DNA of 64,000 nt, from the NCBI RefSeq assembly GCF_016907955.1, contig NZ_JAFBCX010000003.1:682001-746000 (forward strand). The letters are read 5' to 3'. The DNA is from Lentzea nigeriaca. GTDB lineage: Bacteria > Actinomycetota > Actinomycetes > Mycobacteriales > Pseudonocardiaceae. A program made the translations under genes and the position numbers. This document shows positions 1 to 12,207 of this stretch, piece after piece; position 1 is the stretch's first letter; each line of letters opens with the position of its first letter. The notes under the pieces are model-generated. The model saw only the letters and a list, made by a program, of their open reading frames with translations. It was not told the DNA's origin and did not search any database.

Positions 1-1313
1 CCGACAGCCGCAACGACTACGTGATGAACGAGGTCGCGCTCGACTACAACGCGGGCTTCACCGGCGCCCTCGCCCGGCTGTACCAGGAGTTCGGCGGTAC
101 CCCGCTCGCGAGCTTCCCGGTCGCCGAGACCCCGGACGGTCCCGAGCTGACGGTCCAGGCGTCGGTGAACCAGAGCGCGGCCCAGTTCACCGAGATCAAG
201 GCGTTCGTGCTCAACAAGAGCGCGTGGCCCGCGCGGACGTTCAACGGCACGCTGCGCTACTTCTTCACGCTCGACGGTGCCACCACGCCCAGTCAGATCT
301 CCGTGACCACCAACTACAACCAGTGCGGCCCGGCGAGCGCGCCGATGCAGTACCGCGGCGCGGTGTACTACGTGGAGATCCCGTGCTCCGGCATCGCCCC
401 GGCCGGGCAGTCCGCGTACCGCAAGGAAGTCCAGTTCCGCATCACCAGCACCGGCACGTGGGACCCTTCCAACGACTGGTCGTACGCAGGGCTCGGCAGC
501 GGCAACACGGTCGCCCAGACCGACCGGATCGTGTTGCGGCAGGACGGGAAGACGTTGTGGGGCAAGGAGCCCGGCGGCATCGTCGACGACGGTGAGGCGC
601 CGACCGTCCCGACAGGACTGATCGCGTCGAACGCGGGCAGCTCCAGCGTGACGCTGAACTGGACCGCCTCCACGGACAACGTCGGCGTCACCGGGTACGA
701 GGTGTCGAACGGCACGAACGTCGTCGGTTCGGCGACCACGACCAGCCTGCTCGTCACCGGCCTGGTTCCTGACACGCAGTACACGTTCTCGGTGCGTGCG
801 CGAGACGCCGCGGGCAACGTCTCTGGCGCGAGCACACCGGTGAGCGTGCGCACGCTGCCCGGTGTCAGGAGCACACTTTCCGTACAGCACAAGGGAACGA
901 GCGCGGCCAGGACGAACCAGATCGGCGCGACGCTCCAGGTGACCAACAACGGCACCACTCCGGTCAGCCTCACGACGACGACCGTCAGGTACTGGTTCAC
1001 CGGGGAGTCGGCGCCCGGCTACCAGGTCTGGTGCGACTGGGCGCAGATCGGCTGTGCGGGCGTTCGCGTCCAGGTCGTCAAGCTCGCCACCCCGCGGCCG
1101 GGAGCCGACGCGTACCTGGAGGTGTCCTTCACCACCGGCAGCCTCGCCGCGAACGCCACCACGGGCGAGATCCAGCTCCGGGTGGCGAAGTCCGACTGGT
1201 CCGCGTTCGACCAGGCCGACGACCACAGCTACCGGGTCAGCGCCGCGCTGACCGACTTCGACCGGGTCACCGCCTACTCCGCGGGCACGCTCGCGTGGGG
1301 CGCGGAACCCTGA
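1..1313 (+). CDS. GH9 cellulase, C-terminal part (5' truncated by window edge)
   Basis: The reading frame is open from base 3, so the gene begins before the window; 436 residues are visible. The first ones contain the GH9 signature Asn-Glu-Val-Ala-Leu-Asp-Tyr-Asn, whose Glu (about residue 10) is the family's catalytic acid. After it come a CBM3c-like module (about 45-180), a fibronectin type III domain (about 200-285) and a second CBM3 (about 290-436). GH9-CBM3c is the layout of processive endoglucanases, in which CBM3c feeds the cellulose chain into the active site. The last module is a CBM3 rather than the CBM2 used by most enzymes in this window. The protein is secreted by inference, because the signal peptide lies outside. 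A strong terminator follows at 1395-1426. Confidence 0.9.
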   Translation, partial: DSRNDYVMNEVALDYNAGFTGALARLYQEFGGTPLASFPVAETPDGPELTVQASVNQSAAQFTEIKAFVLNKSAWPARTFNGTLRYFFTLDGATTPSQISVTTNYNQCGPASAPMQYRGAVYYVEIPCSGIAPAGQSAYRKEVQFRITSTGTWDPSNDWSYAGLGSGNTVAQTDRIVLRQDGKTLWGKEPGGIVDDGEAPTVPTGLIASNAGSSSVTLNWTASTDNVGVTGYEVSNGTNVVGSATTTSLLVTGLVPDTQYTFSVRARDAAGNVSGASTPVSVRTLPGVRSTLSVQHKGTSAARTNQIGATLQVTNNGTTPVSLTTTTVRYWFTGESAPGYQVWCDWAQIGCAGVRVQVVKLATPRPGADAYLEVSFTTGSLAANATTGEIQLRVAKSDWSAFDQADDHSYRVSAALTDFDRVTAYSAGTLAWGAEP

Positions 1314-1394
1314 CCAGATCTCGGCGCTGGACGTTCTGCGCGCCCAGGCGTCCCGCGCCGATCCCACCCCCGGTCTCGTGACCGGGTCCCCTCC

Positions 1395-1426
1395 GCGCCC
1401 CCGGCACAGCGTCGTGCCGGGGGCGC
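1395..1426 (+). terminator. Intrinsic-type terminator after GH9 gene
   Basis: A perfect 13-bp inverted repeat (1395-1407 with 1414-1426) with a 6-nt loop lies about 80 bases past the GH9 stop. No T-run follows, as is common in actinobacteria. Confidence 0.7.
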
Positions 1427-1465
1427 CTCCATGCCTGGGACGCTTCATAGCTGACTGAAGCTGTC

Positions 1466-1497
1466 GGCGACACGCGAAACTGTGGGCGACACGCGAA
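1466..1497 (+). repeat. 13-bp direct repeat upstream of lacI-1
   Basis: GGCGACACGCGAA occurs at 1466-1478 and again at 1485-1497, a 19-bp period, 40-70 bases upstream of the first lacI gene. It is a possible regulator site; no CebR box lies in this gap. Confidence 0.5.
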
Positions 1498-1536
1498 GTT
1501 CGTACACATTCGAATTGACGGCCGCTGACTCCTACG

Positions 1537-2568
1537 ATGAACGACATGACGGAAATCGACCGGCACCGGCGGCCAGGCTCGCGGATCGAGGAGGTCGCGC
1601 GGCTGGCCGGAGTGTCCAAGTCGACCGTCTCCCGGGTGATCAACGACGAGCAGTACGTGAGCGCCAAGTCCCGTGAAGCCGTGCACGCGGCGATCGCCCG
1701 GCTCAAGTACAGCCCGAACCAGGCCGCGCGAACGCTGGCGGGCAGCAAGGCCAGCGCCATCGCGCTGATCGTCTCCGAACAGGGCAGCCGCGTGCTCGGC
1801 GACCCGTTCTTCGCCGGCGTGCTGCGCGGCGTGCACGCCGAGCTCACCGGGCGGCACATCCAGCTGCTGTTGATGCTCAGCCAGCCGGAAGGCCATGACG
1901 ACCTGGTCAGCTACCTGGCGGGCGGGCACGTCGACGGCGTGCTGCTGGTGAGCCTGCACGGTGACGACCCGCTTCCCGGACGGCTGCGCGAGATCGGTCT
2001 CCCGGTCGTCGTCGGCGGCCGCCCGCTCGGCTCCACCTCCGTCCCGTTCGTGGACTCCGACAACTTCACCGGCGGGCTCGAGGCCGCACGTCACCTGGTG
2101 TCGCTGGGCCGCGACCGGATCGCGACGGTGACAGGACCGCGTGACATGGCCGCCGGGCTCGACCGGCTGAGCGGATGGCGGCGAGGGCTCGGCGAGGCGA
2201 AGATGTCCGCCGATCTCGTGGCGGAGGCCGACTTCACGCCGGAGAGCGGTGCCCGTGCGATGACCGAGCTGCTGGACCGGGCACCGGACCTCGACGCCGT
2301 GTTCGTCGCGGCCGACATCATCGCCGTGGGAGCGCTCCAGGTGCTGCACTCCCGGGGCCGGCGCGTGCCGGAGGACGTGGCCGTCGTCGGGTTCGACGAC
2401 TCGTTGCTCGCCTCCACCGCGACGCCGCCGCTCACCACGGTCCGGCAGGACGTCGAACAGCTCGGCCGCACGATGACGTGGCGGTTGCTGGGCGAGCTCG
2501 CCGGGGAAACGGGACTGCCGCCCTCGCTGTTGTTGCCGACGACTCTGGTTCGCCGCGCCAGCGCCTGA
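1537..2568 (+). CDS. cebR: LacI-family repressor, CebR-like (copy 1)
   Basis: A 343-residue LacI/GalR repressor. The N-terminal helix-turn-helix (about 15-65) carries the recognition block SKSTVSRVIN and the hinge helix AARTLAGSKA; the rest is a periplasmic-binding-protein-like ligand domain. It most likely represses the cellobiose operon downstream and releases DNA on binding cellobiose or a related oligosaccharide, as CebR does in Streptomyces. Two perfect CebR boxes lie just after it (2582 and 2722). A close paralogue, about 70% identical by eye, ends the same operon at 7195-8214. The start at 1537 is the longest one; ATG 1546 is as likely because it aligns with the paralogue's MTE start. 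Neither has a clear Shine-Dalgarno sequence. Confidence 0.88.
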   Translation: MNDMTEIDRHRRPGSRIEEVARLAGVSKSTVSRVINDEQYVSAKSREAVHAAIARLKYSPNQAARTLAGSKASAIALIVSEQGSRVLGDPFFAGVLRGVHAELTGRHIQLLLMLSQPEGHDDLVSYLAGGHVDGVLLVSLHGDDPLPGRLREIGLPVVVGGRPLGSTSVPFVDSDNFTGGLEAARHLVSLGRDRIATVTGPRDMAAGLDRLSGWRRGLGEAKMSADLVAEADFTPESGARAMTELLDRAPDLDAVFVAADIIAVGALQVLHSRGRRVPEDVAVVGFDDSLLASTATPPLTTVRQDVEQLGRTMTWRLLGELAGETGLPPSLLLPTTLVRRASA

Positions 2569-2581
2569 CGGGGCCAGAATT

Positions 2582-2595
2582 TGGGAGCGCTCCCA
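2582..2595. promoter_or_regulatory. CebR operator, perfect 14-bp palindrome
   Basis: TGGGAGCGCTCCCA matches the published Streptomyces CebR consensus. It lies 13 bases past the lacI-1 stop and 140 bp from a second identical box. Confidence 0.85.
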
Positions 2596-2682
2596 GGTTT
2601 TCAAAACGTGACCCACGCCGGAAACCGCGAGGTCACACGCGCACAGTAGGCGACAACCACTACTGCTACCCAAGAGTGAGCC

Positions 2683-2711
2683 TTGACACACCTGTGACAC
2701 GGCGCGAAACT
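2683..2711 (+). promoter_or_regulatory. Candidate promoter of cebE operon
   Basis: TTGACA (2683-2688) is followed after 17 bp by GAAACT (2706-2711), a plausible sigma-70-type pair. The CebR box begins 10 bp downstream, near the expected transcription start. Confidence 0.5.
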
Positions 2712-2721
2712 CCTCCGCATC

Positions 2722-2735
2722 TGGGAGCGCTCCCA
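2722..2735. promoter_or_regulatory. CebR operator in front of cebE
   Basis: A perfect TGGGAGCGCTCCCA, 30 bp upstream of the cebE start and just downstream of the candidate -10 box, a position suited to blocking transcription. Confidence 0.88.
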
Positions 2736-2764
2736 GAAACCGCCGAGACCAGAGGAGTTCTCCC

Positions 2765-4045
2765 GTGCGACAGCGTTGGGTCAGCGTGCTGATCTGTGCC
2801 GCCGTGTCCGCCGCCGCCACCACCGCATGCGGCTCGGGAGGGGCAAGTCAGACCCCGGACGGCAAGACCGAACTGACGATCGCGACGTTCAACGAGTTCG
2901 GGTACGAGGACCTGTTCAAGGAGTACGAGGCCGCGCACCCGGACGTGAAGATCACACAGCGGAAAACAGGCCAGGGCCAGCCGCACCACCAGAACCTGTT
3001 CACCAAGCTGGGCGCCGGATCCGGTCTCGCCGACATCGAGGCCATCGAAGAGGGCTACCTGAGCCAGGTCATGGCGAAGGCCGGGCAGTTCAACGACCTC
3101 AAGGAGATCGGGCCGAAGATCGAGGACGGCCGGTGGCTCCAGTGGAAGACCGACGCGGTCACCACCAAGGACGGCAAGCTGATCGGCTACGGCACGGACA
3201 TCGGCCCGCTCGCCATGTGCTACCGCAAGGACCTGTTCCAGCAGGCCGGTCTGCCGTCGGACCCCGAGGGCGTCAAGGCGCTGTTCTCGACGTGGGACAG
3301 CTACTTCGCCGCCGGTGACCAGTTCATCGCCAAGGTGCCCGGTGTCGCCTGGTTCGACAGCGCGGCGCAGGTCTTCAACGCCATGCACAACCAGCACAAG
3401 GTCGGTTACTACGACCGCGACGACAAGCTGGTCGTGGAGACCAACTCCGACATCAAGGCGGACTGGACCGCGGTGACCGGTGCTGTCACGAAGGGGCAGT
3501 CGGCGCGGCTCGCGGCGTTCAGCAACGAGTGGAACACCGGGTTCAAGCTCGGCAAGTTCGCCACCAAGACCTGCCCGTCGTGGATGCTCGGCGTGGTCGA
3601 GTCGCAGGCCGGACCGGAGAACAAGGGCAAGTGGGCGGTCACCGACGCGTTCCCGAACGGTGGCGGCAACTGGGGTGGCTCGTACCTGAGCGTGCCGAAG
3701 CAGAGCAAGAACGCCAAGAAGGCCGCCGAGCTCGCCGCCTGGCTGACCGCGCCTGACCAGCAGATCAAGGCGTTCAAGGCCAAGGGCACCTTCCCCAGCC
3801 AGGTCAAGGCGCTGGACGCGCCCGCGCTGCTGGAGCAGACGAACGCCTACTTCGGTGACGTCAAGGCCGGTGCGCTGTTCGCGGTGCAGGCCAAGAAGGT
3901 CACGGCCGCGCAGTACAAGGGCCCGAAGGACGGCGAGATCCAGGAGACCGTCTTCAGCCCGGCGCTGCAGTCGGTGGAACAGGGCAAGAACGCCGACGAG
4001 GCGTGGCGCACCGCGGTGCAGGGCGCTGAGAAGGCGGCCAAGTGA
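2765..4045 (+). CDS. cebE: Cellobiose/cello-oligosaccharide-binding lipoprotein (CebE-like)
   Basis: A 426-residue extracellular solute-binding protein of the type used by sugar ABC importers. A signal peptide with a lipobox-like TTAC places the lipidated Cys at residue 22. The GTG start at 2765 follows AGGAG. It is the first gene of cebE-cebF-cebG-bglC, under a CebR box, which points to cellobiose and cellodextrins as ligands. The next gene overlaps its stop. No ATPase gene is present in the operon; actinobacterial Ceb systems usually share MsiK, encoded elsewhere. Confidence 0.88.
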   Translation: MRQRWVSVLICAAVSAAATTACGSGGASQTPDGKTELTIATFNEFGYEDLFKEYEAAHPDVKITQRKTGQGQPHHQNLFTKLGAGSGLADIEAIEEGYLSQVMAKAGQFNDLKEIGPKIEDGRWLQWKTDAVTTKDGKLIGYGTDIGPLAMCYRKDLFQQAGLPSDPEGVKALFSTWDSYFAAGDQFIAKVPGVAWFDSAAQVFNAMHNQHKVGYYDRDDKLVVETNSDIKADWTAVTGAVTKGQSARLAAFSNEWNTGFKLGKFATKTCPSWMLGVVESQAGPENKGKWAVTDAFPNGGGNWGGSYLSVPKQSKNAKKAAELAAWLTAPDQQIKAFKAKGTFPSQVKALDAPALLEQTNAYFGDVKAGALFAVQAKKVTAAQYKGPKDGEIQETVFSPALQSVEQGKNADEAWRTAVQGAEKAAK

Positions 4046-5001
4046 CCGCCGTGCTTCCTGAGGTCGGCCGCGGGAGGGAGCAGGAGCCCCTCCCGCAGCC
4101 GGCCCGGCGGTACCGGTTGTCCAAACTGGACAACAAGGTGTCGCCGTACCTGTTCGTCGCGCCGTTCTTCGTGTTGTTCGGCGCGATCGGACTCTTCCCC
4201 TTGCTGTACACCGCCTACGTCTCGCTCTTCGACTGGGAGGTGGGCGCCGACGACCCGGCGTTCATCGGCCTGGACAACTACCGCACGCTGTTCCAGGACG
4301 CGCAGTTCTGGAAGGCGTTGTTCAACACCTTCAGCATCTTCGTGCTCTCCAGCGCCCCGCAGATCGTCGTCGCCGTGGCGATCGCGGCGCTGCTCAACGA
4401 GAACCTCCGCGCTCGCACCGGCTGGCGGATGGGTGTGCTGCTCCCCTACGTCGCCTCGCTCGTCGCGCTGACCATCATCTTCGGAAACCTGTTCGGGCCG
4501 CAGTACGGGCTGGTCAACACCGTGCTGTCGGCGGTGGGCATCAGCCCGGTCGACTGGCAGGCCAGCACGTTCGGCAGCCACGTCGCCATCGCCTCGATGG
4601 TCAACTGGCGGTGGACCGGCTACAACGCGCTGATCGTGCTCGCCGCCATGCAGGCGATCCCGCGCGAGGTGCACGAGGCCGCGCTCGTCGACGGCGCGGG
4701 ATCGCTGCGGCGGTTCTTCAGCATCACGTTGCCGATGCTCAAGCCGACACTGATCTTCGTGATCGTCACGTCGACGATCGGTGGCCTGCAGATCTTCACC
4801 GAGCCGAAGCTGTACGAGCCGTCCGGCGGGAGCGGCGGCGGCGCGGAACACCAGTACCAGACCGTCGTGCTCTACCTCTACCAGACCGCGTTCCAGGGCC
4901 TCGACCTCGGTTACGCCTCCTCGATCGCGTGGGTGCTGTTCTTGATCGTCATCGCCGTCGCCGGACTCAACTTCCTCATCACGAGGAGGGCGGTGCGATG
5001 A
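4042..5001 (+). CDS. cebF: ABC transporter permease (CebF-like)
   Basis: A 319-residue MalF-type membrane permease. Hydrophobic segments run from about residue 35 to the end, and the cytoplasmic EAA loop (about 209-228) that contacts the ATPase is visible as HEAALVDGAGSLRRF. The GTG start overlaps the cebE stop by 4 bases, indicating translational coupling. With CebG it forms the membrane channel for the sugar delivered by CebE. Confidence 0.88.
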   Translation: MTAVLPEVGRGREQEPLPQPARRYRLSKLDNKVSPYLFVAPFFVLFGAIGLFPLLYTAYVSLFDWEVGADDPAFIGLDNYRTLFQDAQFWKALFNTFSIFVLSSAPQIVVAVAIAALLNENLRARTGWRMGVLLPYVASLVALTIIFGNLFGPQYGLVNTVLSAVGISPVDWQASTFGSHVAIASMVNWRWTGYNALIVLAAMQAIPREVHEAALVDGAGSLRRFFSITLPMLKPTLIFVIVTSTIGGLQIFTEPKLYEPSGGSGGGAEHQYQTVVLYLYQTAFQGLDLGYASSIAWVLFLIVIAVAGLNFLITRRAVR

Positions 5002-5816
5002 TCAACCGCAGGCCGTCGTTCCTGGTGTACGGGTTGCTCGGCGCCTTCGTGCTCGGCTCCGCCTTCCCGTTCTACTGGTCGTACCTGGTCGCGAGCCGCG
5101 ACAACTCGGTGCTGACCGGCGACTTCACGCTCGTCCCCGGCGGGAACTTCTGGGCGAACGCCACGCGGGTGTTCGACACGATCCCGTTCTGGAAGGCGCT
5201 CGGCAACAGCTTCATCGTGTCCGGCACCGTGACCGTGTCCGTCGTGCTGCTGTCGGCGCTCGCCGGGTTCGCGTTCGCCAAGCTCCGGTTCCGCGGCCGG
5301 GGCGTCCTCTTCCTCTTCGTCGTCACGACGCTCGCCGTGCCGACGCAGCTCGGCATCATCCCGCTGTACATGGCGATGGCCGAGTTCGGCTGGGCCGGTG
5401 AGCTCGAAGCCGTCATCGTGCCCAACCTCGTCACCGCGTTCGGAGTCTTCTGGATGCGGCAGTACCTCGTCGACGCCGTGCCCGACGAACTCGTCGAGGC
5501 CGCCAGAATGGACGGCTGCAGCCTGTGGCGGACGTTCTGGCACGTCGGTATGCCCGCCGCGCGCCCCGCCGCCGCGATGCTCGGCGTGTTCACGTTCATG
5601 CAGTCCTGGAACGACTTCCTCTGGCCGCTGGTCGTGCTCAACGCCGACAACCCCACTCTCCAGGTCGCACTGGAGAAACTGCAGAGCGGCTACTACGTCG
5701 ACTACTCGCTCGTCCTCGCCGGGACCACGCTGGCCACGGTTCCGGTCCTGATCATCTTCCTCGTGCTCGGGCGGCAGATCGTCGCCGGTGTCATGCAGGG
5801 CGCCGTCAAGGGGTGA
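4998..5816 (+). CDS. cebG: ABC transporter permease (CebG-like)
   Basis: A 272-residue MalG-type permease. The start ATG at 4998 overlaps the cebF stop (ATGA). The EAA loop is visible as VEAARMDGCSLWRTF, and several membrane helices surround it. It is the second half of the cellobiose channel. The nearby longer frame starting at 4611 lies inside cebF and was not used. Confidence 0.87.
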   Translation: MINRRPSFLVYGLLGAFVLGSAFPFYWSYLVASRDNSVLTGDFTLVPGGNFWANATRVFDTIPFWKALGNSFIVSGTVTVSVVLLSALAGFAFAKLRFRGRGVLFLFVVTTLAVPTQLGIIPLYMAMAEFGWAGELEAVIVPNLVTAFGVFWMRQYLVDAVPDELVEAARMDGCSLWRTFWHVGMPAARPAAAMLGVFTFMQSWNDFLWPLVVLNADNPTLQVALEKLQSGYYVDYSLVLAGTTLATVPVLIIFLVLGRQIVAGVMQGAVKG

Positions 5817-5818
5817 AA

Positions 5819-7198
5819 ATGGAGAACATTGTTTTCCCACAGGGTTTTCTGTGGGGCGCCGCGACCGCGGCGTTCCAGGTGGAAGGTGCGACCGACGTCG
5901 ACGGTCGCACCGACTCCATCTGGGACGTCTTCTGCCGCGTTCCCGGCAACGTGGTGGGCGGCGACTGCGGCGAACCCGCCGCCGACCACTACCGGCGGTT
6001 CGAGCAGGACGTGGCGCTGATGGCCGAGCTCGGCCTGAAGGCGTACCGGTTCTCCATCGCCTGGCCGCGGGTGCGGCCGGACGGCGGCGAGGTGAACCAG
6101 GCGGGCCTCGACTTCTACAAGCGGCTCGTGGACACGTTGCTGGCGCACGACATCGTGCCGTGGCCGACCCTGTACCACTGGGACCTGCCGCAGAAGCTGG
6201 AGGACGCCGGCGGCTGGGCCGCCCGTGACACCGCGTTCCGGTTCGCCGACTACGCGGCGTCCACAGTGGACGCTCTCGGCGACCGGCTCGGCACCTGGAC
6301 GACGTTGAACGAGCCGTGGTGCTCTGCGTTCCTCGGCTACGCGTCCGGTGTCCACGCGCCCGGCCGCACGGATCCGCGCGCGGCCGTCGCGGCTGTGCAC
6401 CACCTGCTGCTCGGGCACGGGCTCGCCACCGACGCCATCCGCTCCGCCACCGCGGGAGCGCAGGTGGGCATCACCCTCAACATGTACCCGATCATCCCGG
6501 TCGATCCCCGGAACCCTGCGGACCTGGACGTGGCGCGCAGGCTCGACGGACTGCAGCAGCGGATCTTCCTCGACCCGTTGCTGCGCGGCGAGTATCCCGC
6601 GGACGTCCTGGCGGACCTCGAGCCGTTCGGGTTCGGCGAGAACGTGCGCGAGGGCGACCTCGACGTGATCTCGGCGCCGATGGACATGCTCGGCGTGAAC
6701 TACTACACCGAGCACTACGTCAGCTCCTCGCCGAACGGCAGCGTCGACGAGGCTTCACCCTGGGTGGGCGTCAAGAGTGCGTCGTTCCCCCGCCGCGACG
6801 CCCCCAGGACCGACATGGACTGGGAGGTCAGGCCGGACGGCCTCACCGCCGTGTTGCTGCGGCTGCACCACGACTACCCGAGGCTTCCGCTCTACATCAC
6901 GGAGAACGGCGCCGCGTTCCGCGACGACATCTCCGGTGCCGGCGCGATCGACGACGTCGACAGGACCGGTTACATCGCGGCGCACCTGCGCGCCGCGCAC
7001 ACGGCGATCAAGGCCGGAGTCGACCTGCGTGGTTACTTCTGCTGGTCGTTGCTGGACAACTTCGAGTGGGCCGAGGGGTACGCGAAGCGGTTCGGCATCG
7101 TCCACGTCGACTACGACACCCAGATCCGCACGCCGAAGATGAGTGCGAGGTGGTTCGCCAGAGTGGCCCGCGACAACGCGTTGGTCGCCGTGTCATGA
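5819..7198 (+). CDS. bglC: GH1 beta-glucosidase, cytoplasmic (BglC-like)
   Basis: A 459-residue family GH1 enzyme of normal length without a signal peptide, so it acts in the cytoplasm on imported cellobiose, giving two glucose. The acid/base Glu lies in TLNEPW (about residue 165) and the nucleophile Glu in YITENG (about residue 362). The start ATG is two bases past the cebG stop. In Streptomyces, bglC ends the ceb operon in the same way. Confidence 0.92.
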   Translation: MENIVFPQGFLWGAATAAFQVEGATDVDGRTDSIWDVFCRVPGNVVGGDCGEPAADHYRRFEQDVALMAELGLKAYRFSIAWPRVRPDGGEVNQAGLDFYKRLVDTLLAHDIVPWPTLYHWDLPQKLEDAGGWAARDTAFRFADYAASTVDALGDRLGTWTTLNEPWCSAFLGYASGVHAPGRTDPRAAVAAVHHLLLGHGLATDAIRSATAGAQVGITLNMYPIIPVDPRNPADLDVARRLDGLQQRIFLDPLLRGEYPADVLADLEPFGFGENVREGDLDVISAPMDMLGVNYYTEHYVSSSPNGSVDEASPWVGVKSASFPRRDAPRTDMDWEVRPDGLTAVLLRLHHDYPRLPLYITENGAAFRDDISGAGAIDDVDRTGYIAAHLRAAHTAIKAGVDLRGYFCWSLLDNFEWAEGYAKRFGIVHVDYDTQIRTPKMSARWFARVARDNALVAVS

Positions 7199-8214
7199 CG
7201 GAAGGCAGGAGTCGGCGCCCCGGCCCGCGCATCGAGGAAGTCGCGCGCGTGGCCGGGGTGTCGAAGTCCACCGTCTCCCGGGTGATCAACGGCGAGAAGT
7301 ACGTGAGCGAGCGGTCCCGGCAGGCGGTGCACCGCGCGATCGCGCTGCTCGGATACAGCCCGAACCACGCCGCGCGGACGCTCGCCGGCAGCAAGGCCAA
7401 CGCGATCGCGCTCGTGATCTCCGAGCAGGGCAGCCGGGTGCTCGCCGACCCGTTCTTCGCCGGTGTCCTGCGCGGAGTCCACGCCGAGCTGGCCGGGCGC
7501 CACGTGCAGCTCCTGCTGATGATGAACCAGCCGTCGGACGGCGCGGGCCAGATCGCCTACCTCACCGGCGGTCACGTCGACGGCGCGCTCGTCGTGAGCC
7601 TGCACGGCGAGGACCCGCTGCCGAGGACGTTGCACGAGACCGGTTTGCCGATCGTGGTGGGAGGCCGCCCGCTCGCGGGCGGCTCCCTGCCGTTCGTCGA
7701 CTCGGACAACTTCAACGGCGCGCTGGAAGCGGTGCGCCACCTGATCTCCCTGGGCCGCGAGAAGATCGCCACGATCGCGGGTCCCGCCGACATGGCGGTC
7801 GGCATGGACCGGCTCAGCGGGTGGCGGTGCGGTCTCGCGGAACACGGACTGGCCGTGAAGCTGGTGGTGCACAGCGACTTCACGCCGGAAGCCGGCGCGC
7901 TCGCGATGGAGCAGCTGCTGCACATGGCACCCGACCTCGACGCCGTCTTCGTGGCCGCGGACATCATGGCACTGGGCGCGATGATGGTGCTGCAGGCGCG
8001 CGGCTACCACATTCCCGACGACGTGGCGGTGGTCGGGTTCGACGACTCGGTGGTGGCGGCGACGGCGGTGCCGCCGCTCACCACCGTGCGCCAGGACGTG
8101 GAGCAGTTCGGCCGCACCATGACGTGGCGGCTGCTCGCCGAGCTCGCGGGCGAGGAGAAGCTGCCGCTGTCGATCCTGCTGCCGACGTCACTCGTGCGCA
8201 GGGCCAGCGCCTGA
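7195..8214 (+). CDS. LacI-family repressor, CebR-like (copy 2)
   Basis: A 339-residue paralogue of the repressor at 1537-2568. The recognition block SKSTVSRVIN is identical, and the ligand domain is similar throughout. The start ATG at 7195 overlaps the bglC stop (ATGA), so this copy is co-transcribed with the operon it probably controls, whereas copy 1 stands upstream with its own leader. Both should bind TGGGAGCGCTCCCA boxes; whether they answer to different ligands cannot be told from sequence. Confidence 0.88.
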   Translation: MTEGRSRRPGPRIEEVARVAGVSKSTVSRVINGEKYVSERSRQAVHRAIALLGYSPNHAARTLAGSKANAIALVISEQGSRVLADPFFAGVLRGVHAELAGRHVQLLLMMNQPSDGAGQIAYLTGGHVDGALVVSLHGEDPLPRTLHETGLPIVVGGRPLAGGSLPFVDSDNFNGALEAVRHLISLGREKIATIAGPADMAVGMDRLSGWRCGLAEHGLAVKLVVHSDFTPEAGALAMEQLLHMAPDLDAVFVAADIMALGAMMVLQARGYHIPDDVAVVGFDDSVVAATAVPPLTTVRQDVEQFGRTMTWRLLAELAGEEKLPLSILLPTSLVRRASA

Positions 8215-8390
8215 CGCCGTGAACACCCGCACGTCCCGCGCGCCCAGGGTGACGGGTGGCCCCGCCTTGACGATGTCGCCGTCCAACGGGTCCGTGAGTT
8301 CGACGGGAGCCATGGCCACGGCGTGCTCGCCTCTCCAGTCGTTCGCCACGTGAACCCCGAAACCGACAGGTGAATCTCTTTTCGGGCGAG
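8188..8390 (-). pseudogene. Remnant of a glycoside hydrolase C-terminal domain
   Basis: On the minus strand, between lacI-2 and the next gene, a short frame reads like the last 50 or so residues of a GH42-type or similar beta-galactosidase (HVANDWRGEHAV, then LTDPLDGDIV and LGARDVRVFTA). No upstream coding part or start with a ribosome site is found, and the frame runs into the 3' end of lacI-2. I take it as a gene fragment left by a deletion. The family assignment is by resemblance only. Confidence 0.4.
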
Positions 8391-8546
8391 TTGTCACACC
8401 GGCGCCACGACTGTCCACACCGGACTCGACGGCCGCGTGCCGACGGAGTTGGGCATCGCGCCTACTCCGAACGCCGTCTTGACCGCCGATGGCCGAGTCT
8501 GGACTCTGGGAGCGCTCCCAGAACCGTCGACGAGGACGTGGTGCGC
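8215..8546. other. Intergenic region with gene remnant and CebR box
   Basis: These 332 bases hold the minus-strand hydrolase remnant (to about 8390) and the promoter side of the next gene with a perfect CebR box at 8507. Nothing else was recognised. Confidence 0.6.
8507..8520. promoter_or_regulatory. CebR operator before secreted GH-A enzyme
   Basis: A perfect TGGGAGCGCTCCCA, 26 bases upstream of the ATG. The following leader resembles that of the GH9 gene at 43115: both carry CGTCGACGAGGACG after the box. Confidence 0.87.
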
Positions 8547-12160
<3,614 letters not shown>

Positions 12161-12167
12161 CACGACT

Positions 12168-12198
12168 CCGGCCGCGGTGCTCTTCGCACCGCGGCCGG
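12168..12198. terminator. Terminator between convergent genes
   Basis: A perfect 13-bp stem (12168-12180 with 12186-12198) with a 5-nt loop lies 7 bases after the GH5 stop and just before the end of the convergent FMN reductase gene. It can serve both strands. Confidence 0.8.
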
Positions 12199-12207
12199 AA
12201 AGCCGGA

